64,000 nt of DNA, from contig NZ_JAVJSE010000029.1 of NCBI RefSeq assembly GCF_040219615.1, forward strand, positions 1 to 64,000. Direction: 5' to 3'. The first letter of the stretch is position 1; each line of letters starts with the position of its first letter. The notes below the pieces were generated by a model that was given only the letters and a program-made list of their open reading frames with translations, ran no database searches and was not told the origin of the DNA. Below, in pieces: positions 1 through 7,966 of the stretch. Made by a program: the position numbers and the translations under genes. The stretch comes from Thalassobaculum_A sp040219615. GTDB lineage: Bacteria; Pseudomonadota; Alphaproteobacteria; Thalassobaculales; Thalassobaculaceae.

Positions 1-87
1 CACCTCAATGACATTGCCGAGCGCCTCAACGACAGACCCCGGAAAATCCTCGACTTCCTCACCCCAAACGAGGTCTTCCAAAACTAG
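1..87 (+). CDS. IS30-family transposase, C-terminal fragment
   Basis: Frame 1 is open from the first base to a TAG at 85-87 and gives 28 residues containing LNDRPRKILDFLTPNEVF. This matches the conserved C-terminal end of IS30 DDE transposases (LN.RPRK.L...TP.EVF). The upstream part, including the catalytic residues, is outside the window, so it cannot be judged whether the element is active. Confidence 0.8.
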   Translation, partial: HLNDIAERLNDRPRKILDFLTPNEVFQN

Positions 88-141
88 TCGCCGATGATCA
101 GACCACGCCACAGAACGTTGCACTTCAAAATTGACACCGCC
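1..141 (+). mobile_element. Right end of an IS30-family insertion sequence
   Basis: The window opens inside an insertion sequence. It contains the last codons of an IS30-type transposase, then about 50 bp ending in an AT-richer tract at about 117-141 (GTTGCACTTCAAAATTGAC) that resembles the terminal inverted repeat of IS30 elements. The left end lies outside the window. The outer border is placed near 141 because the next bases continue an opposite-strand transposase gene in frame. The exact inverted repeat and target duplication cannot be confirmed without the other end. Confidence 0.7.
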
Positions 142-804
142 CGGCCCCGGCTTCTGTCGCTTGAGGCGGCGCCCGGTCAGCGACTCCAGGCGCCCGAGGA
201 ACTCGTCGTCGCCGATCGGCCGGCCGACGCTCTCGGCCCGACGCAGCGCCTGCATCGCCTCGGGATCGTCATCCGCCGCCAGCAGCCCCGCGAAGTCGGG
301 ATAGCGCTCGCGCACCGGCGCCGTGTCGGTCAACCCGTCCCCGGCGGCGCCGCGGCCGACCGGATGGCCGAGCTGGGCGTGGACACTCGACCAGCGCCAG
401 TCCTCCGGTCGCGCGACGAGACCGGCCCGCACCGGGTTGCGGGCGGCATAGCGAAGCGCGGCCATCAGGTGCGATTCGTCCATCGCCACGCAACCGAAGC
501 GGCCCTGCCAGAAATGCCCGCTGCGCCCGAGCCGCGCATGAATCCGCCCGGCATGAGCGCGGTGCACGCGGGAGAGCGCGCGCCGGAGGCCGTCCCCGTC
601 GGTCGGCGTAAGGATCAGGTGCACATGGTTCGGCATCAGCACCCAGGCCCACACCCCGACCCCGGCGGTGCGGCATTCGGCCGCCAGCCGGTCCAGGTAG
701 AAGCGGTAGTCGCCATCGTCGAAGAAGGTCTGCGCCCGGCCGTTGCCGCGCTGGGTGACGTGGTGCGGGATACCGGGGATAACCGTACGTGCCATCCGAG
801 CCAT
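142..804 (-). pseudogene. Y1/REP-associated tyrosine transposase (RAYT), 3' end replaced by an IS30 element
   Basis: The minus frame reads from ATG at 804 (or 795, MARTVIPGIPHHVTQRG). It carries the Y1_Tnp family hallmarks: an HUH-like NHVHLI motif, then SGHFWQGRF, and a tyrosine in the YAARNPVRAGLV motif. These proteins nick single-stranded DNA, often at REP palindromes. The family-typical end GRRLKRQKPGP is reached at about 142-150, where the frame runs without a stop into the IS30 end and out of the window. The insertion therefore removed only the last few native residues and added an IS-encoded tail. The product may be inactive or only altered. Confidence 0.75.
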
Positions 805-853
805 CGGCGAACCCTGGCAGCCGGATCAGCCGGCGTCAATCAAGTGCACTGTC

Positions 854-908
854 ACCGAAATATCCACCGAAATATCGGGGAACGCTTCCGCCGGGGAACG
901 CTTCCAGC
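854..908. repeat. Two short tandem duplications upstream of the RAYT gene
   Basis: ACCGAAATATC occurs at 854-864 and again at 866-876. Immediately after, GGGGAACGCTTCC occurs at 877-889 and again at 893-905. They lie upstream of the minus-strand RAYT start and may be replication slippage products or remnants of its REP-like flank. No function is shown. Confidence 0.6.
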
Positions 909-919
909 GGCACATAGCA

Positions 920-950
920 AAGCCCGCCTTCCGAGCCGAAAGGCGGGCTT
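920..950 (-). terminator. Strong hairpin terminator after the DUF465 gene
   Basis: AAGCCCGCCTT (920-930) pairs perfectly with AAGGCGGGCTT (940-950) across a 9-base loop. It lies about 55 bp beyond the stop of the minus-strand DUF465 gene. The symmetry would let it work in both directions, insulating the gene from the RAYT region. Confidence 0.8.
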
Positions 951-1004
951 CGGGTGCCGGTCCCGTCCGCCCGGGGCCGGCGATACTGTCCGCTTGGGGT
1001 GTGG

Positions 1005-1172
1005 CTAGACCTTCTCCAGGCGCGCTATCTCGTCCTTGATGGCGAGCTTCTTGCGCTTAAGGTCGTGGATAACCGCATCGTCGGGGTGGGGGCGCCGTTC
1101 TTCCTCCTCGAGCTTCGTCTCAAGAGACGCATGACGGGACAGAAGCGTATCGATCCGATCGATGGTGGTCAT
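1005..1172 (-). CDS. DUF465/YdcH-like small protein
   Basis: A 55-residue protein starting MTTIDRIDTLLSRHASLETK and ending KRKKLAIKDEIARLEKV. The heptad-like pattern and the C-terminal LKRKKLAIKDEIARL motif are typical of the DUF465 (YdcH) family of short helical-hairpin proteins that are abundant in Alphaproteobacteria. The start is supported by a near-perfect ribosome binding site (AGGAGGTG) 5 bp upstream. It is flanked by a hairpin terminator at 920-950. The biochemical role of the family is unknown. Confidence 0.9.
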   Translation of the reverse strand: MTTIDRIDTLLSRHASLETKLEEEERRPHPDDAVIHDLKRKKLAIKDEIARLEKV

Positions 1173-1308
1173 ACGCACCTCCTTTCCTCGGTTCCGGACG
1201 GGATCGGCCCGGACTCAACAGGCTACGCCTCTGCACGTGAGGGCGTAAAGCGGAGGGTGCAAGTTCTTTGTCCGGCCCGCGAAACGTCGCGCCCCGGGCG
1301 GCCACCGA

Positions 1309-2664
1309 TCAGCGGAACAGCGCCTCCACGGCGGCGGCGACCGACAGCAGCCGGTCGTCCGCCATGGTCTCGCCGACCAGCATCAGCCCGACCGGCGCCG
1401 AACCCGATTCGTGGACCGGCACGCTGGCCGAGCAGCGGTCCAGGAAGTTGCCGACCGAGCAGTTGCGCAGCATCAGGTTGTTGACCTTGGCGTAGACCTC
1501 GTCGCTGGCCTCCAACTCGGCGATCGGGGCGGCGACCCGCGCGGTGGTCGGCATCAGGATCGCGTCGAACGGCGCCGTCACGGCGTTGCAGGCGGCCTGG
1601 ATCTCGGCCCGCCGCCGCAGCAGGGTGATGTAGTCGACGGCACTCTGCTCGGTGGCCCGGAGGATCCGCACCAGCACCCGGGGGTCGAACAGGTCGGGCG
1701 CGCGCAGCACATGGCGGGCATGCGCCTCGTAGCACTCCGGCGCCACCAGCCCGCCCTTGGCGTTGGCCTCGCCGATCTGCAGCAGTTCGCGGAACGGGAT
1801 CTCGGTGACCACCGCGCCGGCCGCCGACAGCTTCGACAGCGCCGCCTCGAAGCCGTGCGCGGTGGCGCCGTCCAGGTCCTCCAGTACCACGCTCTGCGGC
1901 ACCGCGAAGCGCAGGCCGGCGACCGGGCGGCGGGCGATCGGCCGGACCGGCTCGCCGGCCATCACCTGGTGCACCCGGGCGGCGCAGGCGACGGTCGGCG
2001 CCAGCGGGCCGATCGAGTCGAGCGAGGTCGACAGCGCGCAGGCGCCGGCCGTCGGCACCCGGCGCTGGGTCGGCTTGAAGCCGGCGAGGCCGCACAGCCC
2101 GCTCGGGATGCGCACCGAGCCGCCGGTGTCGGAGCCGATGCCGACGGTGGCCATGCCGTCGGTCACGCTGACCGCCGCCCCGGCCGACGAGCCGCCGGGG
2201 ATCCGCCGTGTGTCGCGGTCCCAGGGATTGGCCGGCGTGCCGTAATGCGGGTTCAGGCCGACCCCGGAATAGGCGAACTCGGTCATGTTTGTGCGCCCGA
2301 CCAGCACCGCGCCGGCGGCCCGCAGCCGCGCCACCACCGGGGCGTCGGCCTCGGCCGGCGGCTGGTCGGCCAGCACCTTGGAGCCGGCCATGGTGACCTG
2401 GCCGCGCAGGTCGAACAGGTCCTTCACCGAGATCGGCAGGCCTTCCAGCGGCCGCGCCGGCACCCCCGCCCGGCGCAGCCTGTCGCTCGCCTCGGCCTCG
2501 GCCCGCGCGGTGTCGGGCATCATCCGCACGAACACCCGGGCACCCTCCCCGGCGCTGTCGGCGGCGCGCTCCAGCGCGGTCTCCAGCATGGCGGAAGCAC
2601 TGGTCCGCCCGACCTCCAGGTCGGTCAGCAGGGCGGCGATCGGGGTCAGGGGCGCGAAGCTCAT
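1309..2664 (-). CDS. Amidase-signature family hydrolase
   Basis: A 451-residue amidase-signature enzyme that would hydrolyse a small carboxamide or related C-N bond in the cytoplasm. The catalytic triad is visible: Lys81 in GLPISVKDLFDL, cis-Ser159 in PGGSSAGAA, and nucleophile Ser183 in SDTGGSVRIP, with the family spacing of 24 residues between the serines. The start ATG overlaps the DUF2848 stop by one base (TGATG), showing translational coupling. It resembles the GatA/AtzF superfamily, but no GatB or GatC partner is present, so a catabolic amidase is more likely. The substrate is unknown. Confidence 0.88.
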   Translation of the reverse strand: MSFAPLTPIAALLTDLEVGRTSASAMLETALERAADSAGEGARVFVRMMPDTARAEAEASDRLRRAGVPARPLEGLPISVKDLFDLRGQVTMAGSKVLADQPPAEADAPVVARLRAAGAVLVGRTNMTEFAYSGVGLNPHYGTPANPWDRDTRRIPGGSSAGAAVSVTDGMATVGIGSDTGGSVRIPSGLCGLAGFKPTQRRVPTAGACALSTSLDSIGPLAPTVACAARVHQVMAGEPVRPIARRPVAGLRFAVPQSVVLEDLDGATAHGFEAALSKLSAAGAVVTEIPFRELLQIGEANAKGGLVAPECYEAHARHVLRAPDLFDPRVLVRILRATEQSAVDYITLLRRRAEIQAACNAVTAPFDAILMPTTARVAAPIAELEASDEVYAKVNNLMLRNCSVGNFLDRCSASVPVHESGSAPVGLMLVGETMADDRLLSVAAAVEALFR

Positions 2665-3332
2665 CAGCTCACTTCCGGCAGGGTTTCGATGGAATAGGCA
2701 TGCTCGACCGCGGCCCCGCTCTCGGGGTCGGACAGCCGCATGGCGAACCGGTCGGCGTGGCGGATGCCGCCGGAGACCGGCACCGTGCCGCACAGCATCA
2801 CGGTGCCCGGCTTCAGGCCGCCATAGCCCTCCACCAGCTCGAGCAGCGGCCGGATCATCGCGAAGGTGCCGGTCTGGTAGACGACCTCCCGGCCGCCGAT
2901 GGTGGCGCGGCTCTCCAGGGTCAGGCGGTCCATCCAGGGGCCCGGCTCGACCGGCCAGGCGGCGGTCGCCAGCACCTTCGGGCACATCTGCTTGGAGACC
3001 GCGATCGAGTAGCTCTCGACCTTGCGGTCGGTGTGGTCGGAACCGACGGTCAGCAGCAGCCCGTCGTCGGTCGCGATCAGCACCGGCTCGACCTCGCCCG
3101 AGCTGTCGCGACCCAGCACCTGGACCGTGTCGCTCTGCACCACCTGGGCGGCGGCGACGCGGTAGTAGAGCGGCACCTTGCTCGGCCCCGGCACGCCGAT
3201 CGCCGCCAGTTCCTCGATGTGGTGGTCCAGCGCCGCCTTGTCGCGCCCGGTCCAGCCGGCCACCACGCAGTCCCGGACCCGCACCGAGACCGCTCCCGCC
3301 GGCGTCGTAAAGCTCAGAACCCGTCCGCTCAT
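2664..3332 (-). CDS. DUF2848 family protein
   Basis: A 222-residue protein beginning MSGRVLSFTTPAGAVSVRV, with the DUF2848 pattern of IGVPGPSKVPLYYRVA near the start and GTVMLCGTVPVSGGI near the end. The family is distantly related to the fumarylacetoacetate hydrolase fold and usually sits next to amidases. A GGAGGAG ribosome site precedes the ATG. It is the first gene of the minus-strand pair and shares a promoter region with the divergent HAD/GntR operon. Its reaction is unknown; the coupling suggests it acts in the same pathway as the amidase. Confidence 0.8.
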   Translation of the reverse strand: MSGRVLSFTTPAGAVSVRVRDCVVAGWTGRDKAALDHHIEELAAIGVPGPSKVPLYYRVAAAQVVQSDTVQVLGRDSSGEVEPVLIATDDGLLLTVGSDHTDRKVESYSIAVSKQMCPKVLATAAWPVEPGPWMDRLTLESRATIGGREVVYQTGTFAMIRPLLELVEGYGGLKPGTVMLCGTVPVSGGIRHADRFAMRLSDPESGAAVEHAYSIETLPEVS

Positions 3333-3433
3333 CTCGCTCCTCCCCGGAACCCGACCCGGAATCGCCGGACGATAGCCTCGCCGCCGGCTGCAAGGAAGCC
3401 CGGCAGAACGAAGTGTCGACCGTGATGTTGTTC

Positions 3434-3447
3434 GATTGTTGACAATC
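3434..3447. promoter_or_regulatory. Candidate GntR/FCD operator in the divergent promoter
   Basis: GATTGTTGACAATC is a perfect 6+2+6 palindrome located between the divergent DUF2848 (start 3332) and HAD hydrolase (start 3499) genes. The core TTGTNNACAA resembles sites bound by FCD-type GntR regulators. Such a regulator is encoded 0.7 kb downstream at 4173. Binding is inferred, not shown. Confidence 0.55.
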
Positions 3448-3498
3448 CAACAAACCGACGGCATGGTCCCGCCTTGTTCAGTCCAATGCGAGGAATCC

Positions 3499-4167
3499 AT
3501 GCCGTCTTCGTCGATCCGCTACGTGTCCTTCGATTGCTACGGAACGCTGACGAACTTCCAGGTCGGCGACCTGACCCGCGGGCGGCTCGCCGACCGGGTT
3601 CCGACCGACCGGATGCCGGCGTTCCTGGAGGACTTCACCGCCTACCGCTTCGACGAGGTGCTGGGCGCCTGGAAGCCCTATGCCGAAGTGCTGCACCGTG
3701 CGCTCGAGCGGGTGTGCAATCGCTGGGCCGTCACGTTCCGGCCGGCCGACGCGCAGGCCATCGTCGACGCGGTCCCGGGCTGGGGTCCGCATGCCGACGT
3801 GCCTGCGGCCCTGGCCAAGGTGGCGGAGAAGCTGCCGCTGGTGATCCTGTCGAACGCTGCCGACGCGCAGATCCAGTCCAACGTCGCCAAGCTGGGCGCG
3901 CCGTTCCATGCGGTGCTGACCGCCGAGCAGGCGCAGGCCTACAAGCCGCGGCTGCAGGCCTTCGAGTACATGTTCGACACCCTGGGCTGCGGCCCGGAGC
4001 ACTTCATGCATGTCTCGTCGAGCCTGCGCTACGACCTGATGTCGGCCAGCGACCTGCGGATCGGCCGGCGGGTGTTCGTGGAACGCGGCCACGGCCCCGG
4101 CAACCTGGCCTACGGCTACCAGGAGATCGCGGACCTGGGCGGGCTGCCCGGCCTGCTGGGGCTGTGA
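3499..4167 (+). CDS. HAD-superfamily hydrolase, haloacid dehalogenase type II-like
   Basis: A 222-residue HAD hydrolase. The motif I Asp nucleophile is at residue 12 in YVSFDCYGTLTNF. Motif II is LVILSNAADAQ and the motif III lysine is in AYKPRLQAFEYM. The layout and length match type II 2-haloacid dehalogenase-like proteins, which in catabolic clusters often act on other small substrates. The ATG at 3499 is preferred (GAGG just upstream) over an in-frame start at 3436 that lies within the operator region. It is the first gene of a plus-strand operon continuing through 6880. Confidence 0.82.
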   Translation: MPSSSIRYVSFDCYGTLTNFQVGDLTRGRLADRVPTDRMPAFLEDFTAYRFDEVLGAWKPYAEVLHRALERVCNRWAVTFRPADAQAIVDAVPGWGPHADVPAALAKVAEKLPLVILSNAADAQIQSNVAKLGAPFHAVLTAEQAQAYKPRLQAFEYMFDTLGCGPEHFMHVSSSLRYDLMSASDLRIGRRVFVERGHGPGNLAYGYQEIADLGGLPGLLGL

Positions 4168-4172
4168 CCGCC

Positions 4173-4874
4173 ATGGCCCTCGCCCGGCGCCCGCTGGCGC
4201 GCGCCACCCTGTCGGTGCAGATCGCCGAACGGATCCGCGACGACATCCTGTCCGGCGCCTACCCGCCCGGCGCGCAGCTGCACGAGGTCGAGCTGGCCGT
4301 CGGCTTCGGCGTCAGCCGCGGACCGCTGCGCGAGGCCATGCAGCGACTGGTGCAGGAGGGCCTGCTTCGCAGCGAGCCGCACCGCGGCATGTTCGTACCG
4401 GACCTGACCGAGGCCGACCTGCTGGACGTGTTCTTCGTGCGCACCACCCTGGAGGTCGCGGCGCTGCGCCGGGTGGCCGCCGGGGACCGGCGTCGCGCGG
4501 TGGCCGACACACTGGCCGGGATCGCCGACCGCATGGACCGGGCGATGAAGGCCGGAGACTGGGCGGCCGGCGGCGAGCTCGACTTCGCGTTCCACCGCAG
4601 CCTGGTCGACGCCGCCGGCAGCGAGCGGCTGTCGCGTACCTACACCACCGTCCAGGCCGAGACCCGGCTCTGCCTGCACCGGCTGATGGGCGGCTACCGC
4701 AGCAGCGCGCATCTCGCGGTCGAGCACCACCGGCTGGCCGGCCTGATCGCCGAAGCCCCGGTCGAGGCCGCGGTCGCGGAACTGCAGAAACACCTCGCCG
4801 ATCCGGCCCGCTACCTGCGCAAGGTCCGCGCGGCCGCCCAAAGTGGCCACGGCTCTTCCGAACAGACCAGATGA
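4173..4874 (+). CDS. GntR-family transcriptional regulator (FCD type)
   Basis: A 233-residue regulator with an N-terminal winged helix (IAERIRDDILSGAYPPGAQL, then VSRGPLREAMQRLVQEGL) and a C-terminal all-helical FCD ligand domain with DFAFHRSLVDAAGS and EHHRLAGLI carrying the metal/ligand-type histidines. It starts 5 bp after the HAD stop; an in-frame GTG at 4164 overlapping that stop is an alternative. It probably controls the divergent amidase/HAD locus through the palindrome at 3434-3447. Confidence 0.88.
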   Translation: MALARRPLARATLSVQIAERIRDDILSGAYPPGAQLHEVELAVGFGVSRGPLREAMQRLVQEGLLRSEPHRGMFVPDLTEADLLDVFFVRTTLEVAALRRVAAGDRRRAVADTLAGIADRMDRAMKAGDWAAGGELDFAFHRSLVDAAGSERLSRTYTTVQAETRLCLHRLMGGYRSSAHLAVEHHRLAGLIAEAPVEAAVAELQKHLADPARYLRKVRAAAQSGHGSSEQTR

Positions 4875-5701
4875 CCGACGCCACCACCTTCCCGGCCGTC
4901 GGGCCGGCCGATCTCGACGCCGTCGCCGCCCTGGTCGCCGAGGTGCGCTGGCCGCATCGGCCGGTCGACATCGACGCGCTGATCCGGCTCGGCCACGGCC
5001 GGCTGGTGTGCGACGGCGACGACACGCTGGGCGTCGGCCTCTGGTGGGGCTTCGGCGACGCCCTGGCCCGGCTCGGCCTGATCATCGTCTCGCCCGGCGC
5101 CCAGGGACGCGGCCTCGGCCGCAGGCTGGTCGAGGCGCTGCTGGCCGACGCCGCGCCGCGCCCGGTCACGCTGCTGGCCACCCGGGCCGGCCGGCCGCTG
5201 TACGACCGCCTCGGCTTCGTCGCCACCGGCAGCGAGATCGCCCAGCATCAGGGCGAGTATCGGGGAAGCACGCGGCGCGACCCGCGGGTCCGCATCGCCG
5301 TGCCGGCCGACCTGCCGGCGCTCGACCGGATCGACGCCGCCGCCTTCGGGACCGGGCGCCGCCCGGTGCTCGACGAGCTGATGACCCCCGGCCGCACCGC
5401 GGTGCTGGTCGATGGCAACGAAATCGCGGGCTATGCGGTCGAACGGCCGTTCGGGCGCGGCACCGTCATCGGCCCGGTGGTGGCGCGCGACGAGGCCGAC
5501 GCCATCGCCCTGTTCGACGCGCTGGCCCGGCCCGGCTTCCTGCGGGTCGACCTGCCGACCGATGCGCCAAGATTCGCCGCCCATGTCTCCACCGCCGGCT
5601 TGGCCTTCGACAGCGCCTCGCCGGTCATGACCCTCGGCGCGGTCCCGGCTCCGGCCGGGCCGCATCGGATCTTCGCGCTCGCCAGCCATGCGCTGGGATA
5701 G
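4871..5701 (+). CDS. GNAT-family N-acetyltransferase with C-terminal extension
   Basis: A 276-residue protein. The N-terminal half is a GNAT domain with the acetyl-CoA loop in IIVSPGAQGRGLGRRLVEAL. The C-terminal half (about 140-270) looks like a second, GNAT-related domain, as in YitH/HolE-type acetyltransferases. The ATG overlaps the GntR stop (ATGA), so it is translationally coupled. The acceptor is unknown; the neighbouring oxidoreductase and amidase suggest amine metabolism. Confidence 0.78.
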   Translation: MTDATTFPAVGPADLDAVAALVAEVRWPHRPVDIDALIRLGHGRLVCDGDDTLGVGLWWGFGDALARLGLIIVSPGAQGRGLGRRLVEALLADAAPRPVTLLATRAGRPLYDRLGFVATGSEIAQHQGEYRGSTRRDPRVRIAVPADLPALDRIDAAAFGTGRRPVLDELMTPGRTAVLVDGNEIAGYAVERPFGRGTVIGPVVARDEADAIALFDALARPGFLRVDLPTDAPRFAAHVSTAGLAFDSASPVMTLGAVPAPAGPHRIFALASHALG

Positions 5702-5713
5702 GAGAGGAACGCC

Positions 5714-6880
5714 ATGTACCGCAGCATCGTGATCGGTCGCGGGCTGATCGGCAGCGCCGCCGCCCGGCACCTGTCGGAACTGTCCGACGGGATCGCCCTG
5801 CTCGGCCCGGACGAGCCGGTGGAGCGCGCCACCCATACCGGCGTGTTCGCCAGCCACTACGACGAGGGCCGGATGACCCGGGTGGTCGACCCCGACATGG
5901 CCTGGGCGATCACCGCCAGGCGCTCGATCGACCGCTACGCCGACCTGCAGGCGCGCAGCGGCATCGCCTTCTTCACCGAGTCCGGCTATCTCGGGATCGG
6001 CGGGCCCGGCGCCGACTATATCGCCCGCTCCGAGGCGGCCGGCCGCGAACTCGGCGCCGACATCACCCGGCTCGACGCCGCCGGCATCCGCACCCGATTC
6101 CCGTTCGTGAACGTGCCGGACGACGCCGACGGCCTGCACGAGGGCCACAACGCCGGCCATCTCAGCCCGCGCGCCATGGTGCGGGCCCAGACCGCGGTCG
6201 CCCGGCTGCAGGGGACCGAGATCGTCGCCGACCACGCCACCGCGGTGCGGGCGGTGCCGGGCGGCGTCGAGGTCGAGACCGCCGGCGGGCAGACGCTGCG
6301 GGCCGAGCGGGTACTGGTGGCGGCCGGCGCCTTCACCGACGCCTGCCGGCTGGTACCGGTCGACCTGAAGCTGCGGGTGTTCGGCCGCACCGTGGTGCTG
6401 GCCCGCATCGACGACGACATGGCCGCCGACTTCCGCGGCATGCCGACCATGGGTCATGCCGAGACCGGCGCCTACATCCTGCCGCCGATCCGCTATCCCG
6501 ACGGCAACAGCTACCTGAAGATCGGCATCGGCACGACCGGCGACGCCAATCTGCGGTCGCTGGAGGACCTGACGGCCTGGTTCAAGGGCCCGGGCTCCGA
6601 GGCCAACCGCCGCGACTTCCAGGCCTTCCTGACCGACCTGCTGCCGCCGCTGGCGCGCTGCCGGGCCTGGCACACCGACACCTGCGCGGTGGCCTGGACC
6701 GCCACCGGCCTGCCCTATATCGACCACGTCCTCGACGACCGCATCGCCGTCGCGGTCGGCGGCAACGGCAAGGGGGCGAAATCGTCCGACGATTGGGGCT
6801 GGCTGGCGGCCCGGATGATGGCCGGGTTGGACTGGGACCATCCGGTGGAGAAGGAGCGGCTCAGAGTGCCGCGGGGTTGA
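5714..6880 (+). CDS. FAD-dependent oxidoreductase of the DAO (sarcosine oxidase-like) family
   Basis: A 388-residue flavoenzyme with an N-terminal dinucleotide fold (SIVIGRGLIGSAAARHL) and a C-terminal FAD-binding segment with VAVGGNGKGAKSSDDWG. The length and layout match N-methyl amino acid or D-amino acid oxidases of the DAO family (SolA/MSOX-like). A GGAGAGGAAC ribosome site precedes the ATG. It is the last gene of the HAD-GntR-GNAT-DAO operon and would oxidise a secondary amine or amino acid. Confidence 0.82.
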   Translation: MYRSIVIGRGLIGSAAARHLSELSDGIALLGPDEPVERATHTGVFASHYDEGRMTRVVDPDMAWAITARRSIDRYADLQARSGIAFFTESGYLGIGGPGADYIARSEAAGRELGADITRLDAAGIRTRFPFVNVPDDADGLHEGHNAGHLSPRAMVRAQTAVARLQGTEIVADHATAVRAVPGGVEVETAGGQTLRAERVLVAAGAFTDACRLVPVDLKLRVFGRTVVLARIDDDMAADFRGMPTMGHAETGAYILPPIRYPDGNSYLKIGIGTTGDANLRSLEDLTAWFKGPGSEANRRDFQAFLTDLLPPLARCRAWHTDTCAVAWTATGLPYIDHVLDDRIAVAVGGNGKGAKSSDDWGWLAARMMAGLDWDHPVEKERLRVPRG

Positions 6881-6937
6881 AGGCAGGCAACGGCTTGCCC
6901 CTTGCCCGGCGCTCCCGCGTCTGCCCCACTACCGCCC

Positions 6938-7951
6938 ATGACACAGTTCCAGAGCATCGGCGACCTGCCGCTCCGCCTGGGCGGCACGCTGCGTGACGCC
7001 CGGCTCGCCTACGTATCCCTCGGCACCCTGGCGCCCGATGGCCGCAACGCCGTGCTGATGACCCACGGCTACACCTCCTCGCACGAGTACATTCTGGGCG
7101 GGGCGGCGGCGTCGGCGTCGGAGGGCAGCTGGGCCGACCTGGTGGGGCCGGGCAAGGCGATCGACACCGACCGGTATTTCGTCGTCAGCTCGACCATGCT
7201 GGGCGCCCCCTTCGGCTCGACCGCGCCGCGCAGCCCGAACCCGGACGGCGGGCGCGCCTACGGCCCGGATTTCCCGGCGATCACCCTGCCCGACATCGTC
7301 GCCGCCCAGCGCCGGCTGCTGGACGCGCTGGGGGTCGAGGGACTGGTCGCGGTGATCGGGCCGTCCTACGGCGGCTTCCAGGCCTTCACCTGGGGGGTGG
7401 AGTACCCGGACTTCATGAAGGGCCTGGTGCCGGCGGTGACGGCGCCGAACAGCCGCGCCATCGACATCGACGCGACCGAGGCGTTCCTGGCCCGCGACCC
7501 GAACTGGAACGACGGCCACTACTACGAGGCAGGCGGCATCCTCGGCACCATGACCGCACTGCGCGAGGACACGCTCAGGCGCTACGGCCTGGACGAGGCG
7601 CTGCAGGCCCGCCTGCCCGACAAGCCGGCGCGCGACGCCGAGATCGCCCGGATGGCCCGGGACTGGGCGGCGGCGGCCGACGGCCACTCGTTGCTGGTGC
7701 TGGGCCGGGCGATGAATTCCTACGACGTGCGGCCCGACCTGGCGAAGATCCGGGCCAGGGTGCTGTACGTGCTGTCGCGCACCGACAAGCTGTTCCCGCC
7801 GTCGCTGGCGCCCGAGGTGATGGCGGCGCTGACGGCCGCCGGGGTCGACGCGACCTACGTCGAGATCGACAGCGAGCACGGCCACCTGGCGTCCGGCAGC
7901 GACGCCGCGAAATGGGAGCCGGCGCTGCGGCGGTTCCTCGCCGCACTGTAG
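6938..7951 (+). CDS. Homoserine O-acetyltransferase-like alpha/beta hydrolase
   Basis: A 337-residue member of the MetX-type alpha/beta hydrolase superfamily. It shows the nucleophile elbow GPSYGGFQAF with Ser143, an acid in LSRTDKLFPPS, and the catalytic histidine in SEHGHLASGS. The oxyanion region SSTMLGAPFGSTAPRSPNP fits the family. A TTG start at 6902 is possible, but ATG 6938 gives the family-typical N-terminus. MetX-fold proteins outside methionine operons are often hydrolases, so acetyltransferase activity is not assured. No met genes are near. Confidence 0.75.
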   Translation: MTQFQSIGDLPLRLGGTLRDARLAYVSLGTLAPDGRNAVLMTHGYTSSHEYILGGAAASASEGSWADLVGPGKAIDTDRYFVVSSTMLGAPFGSTAPRSPNPDGGRAYGPDFPAITLPDIVAAQRRLLDALGVEGLVAVIGPSYGGFQAFTWGVEYPDFMKGLVPAVTAPNSRAIDIDATEAFLARDPNWNDGHYYEAGGILGTMTALREDTLRRYGLDEALQARLPDKPARDAEIARMARDWAAAADGHSLLVLGRAMNSYDVRPDLAKIRARVLYVLSRTDKLFPPSLAPEVMAALTAAGVDATYVEIDSEHGHLASGSDAAKWEPALRRFLAAL

Positions 7952-7966
7952 CGCCGGCTCCGGTCT

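Noticed and set aside
1309..3453. Single 714-codon frame that would join the DUF2848 region to the amidase
   Set aside because: The upstream half is out of frame with DUF2848. The true amidase start is ATG 2664, coupled to the DUF2848 stop.
4811..6841. Minus-strand open frame of 676 codons
   Set aside because: It is the antisense shadow of the GNAT and FAD oxidoreductase genes, with low-complexity composition and no ribosome site.
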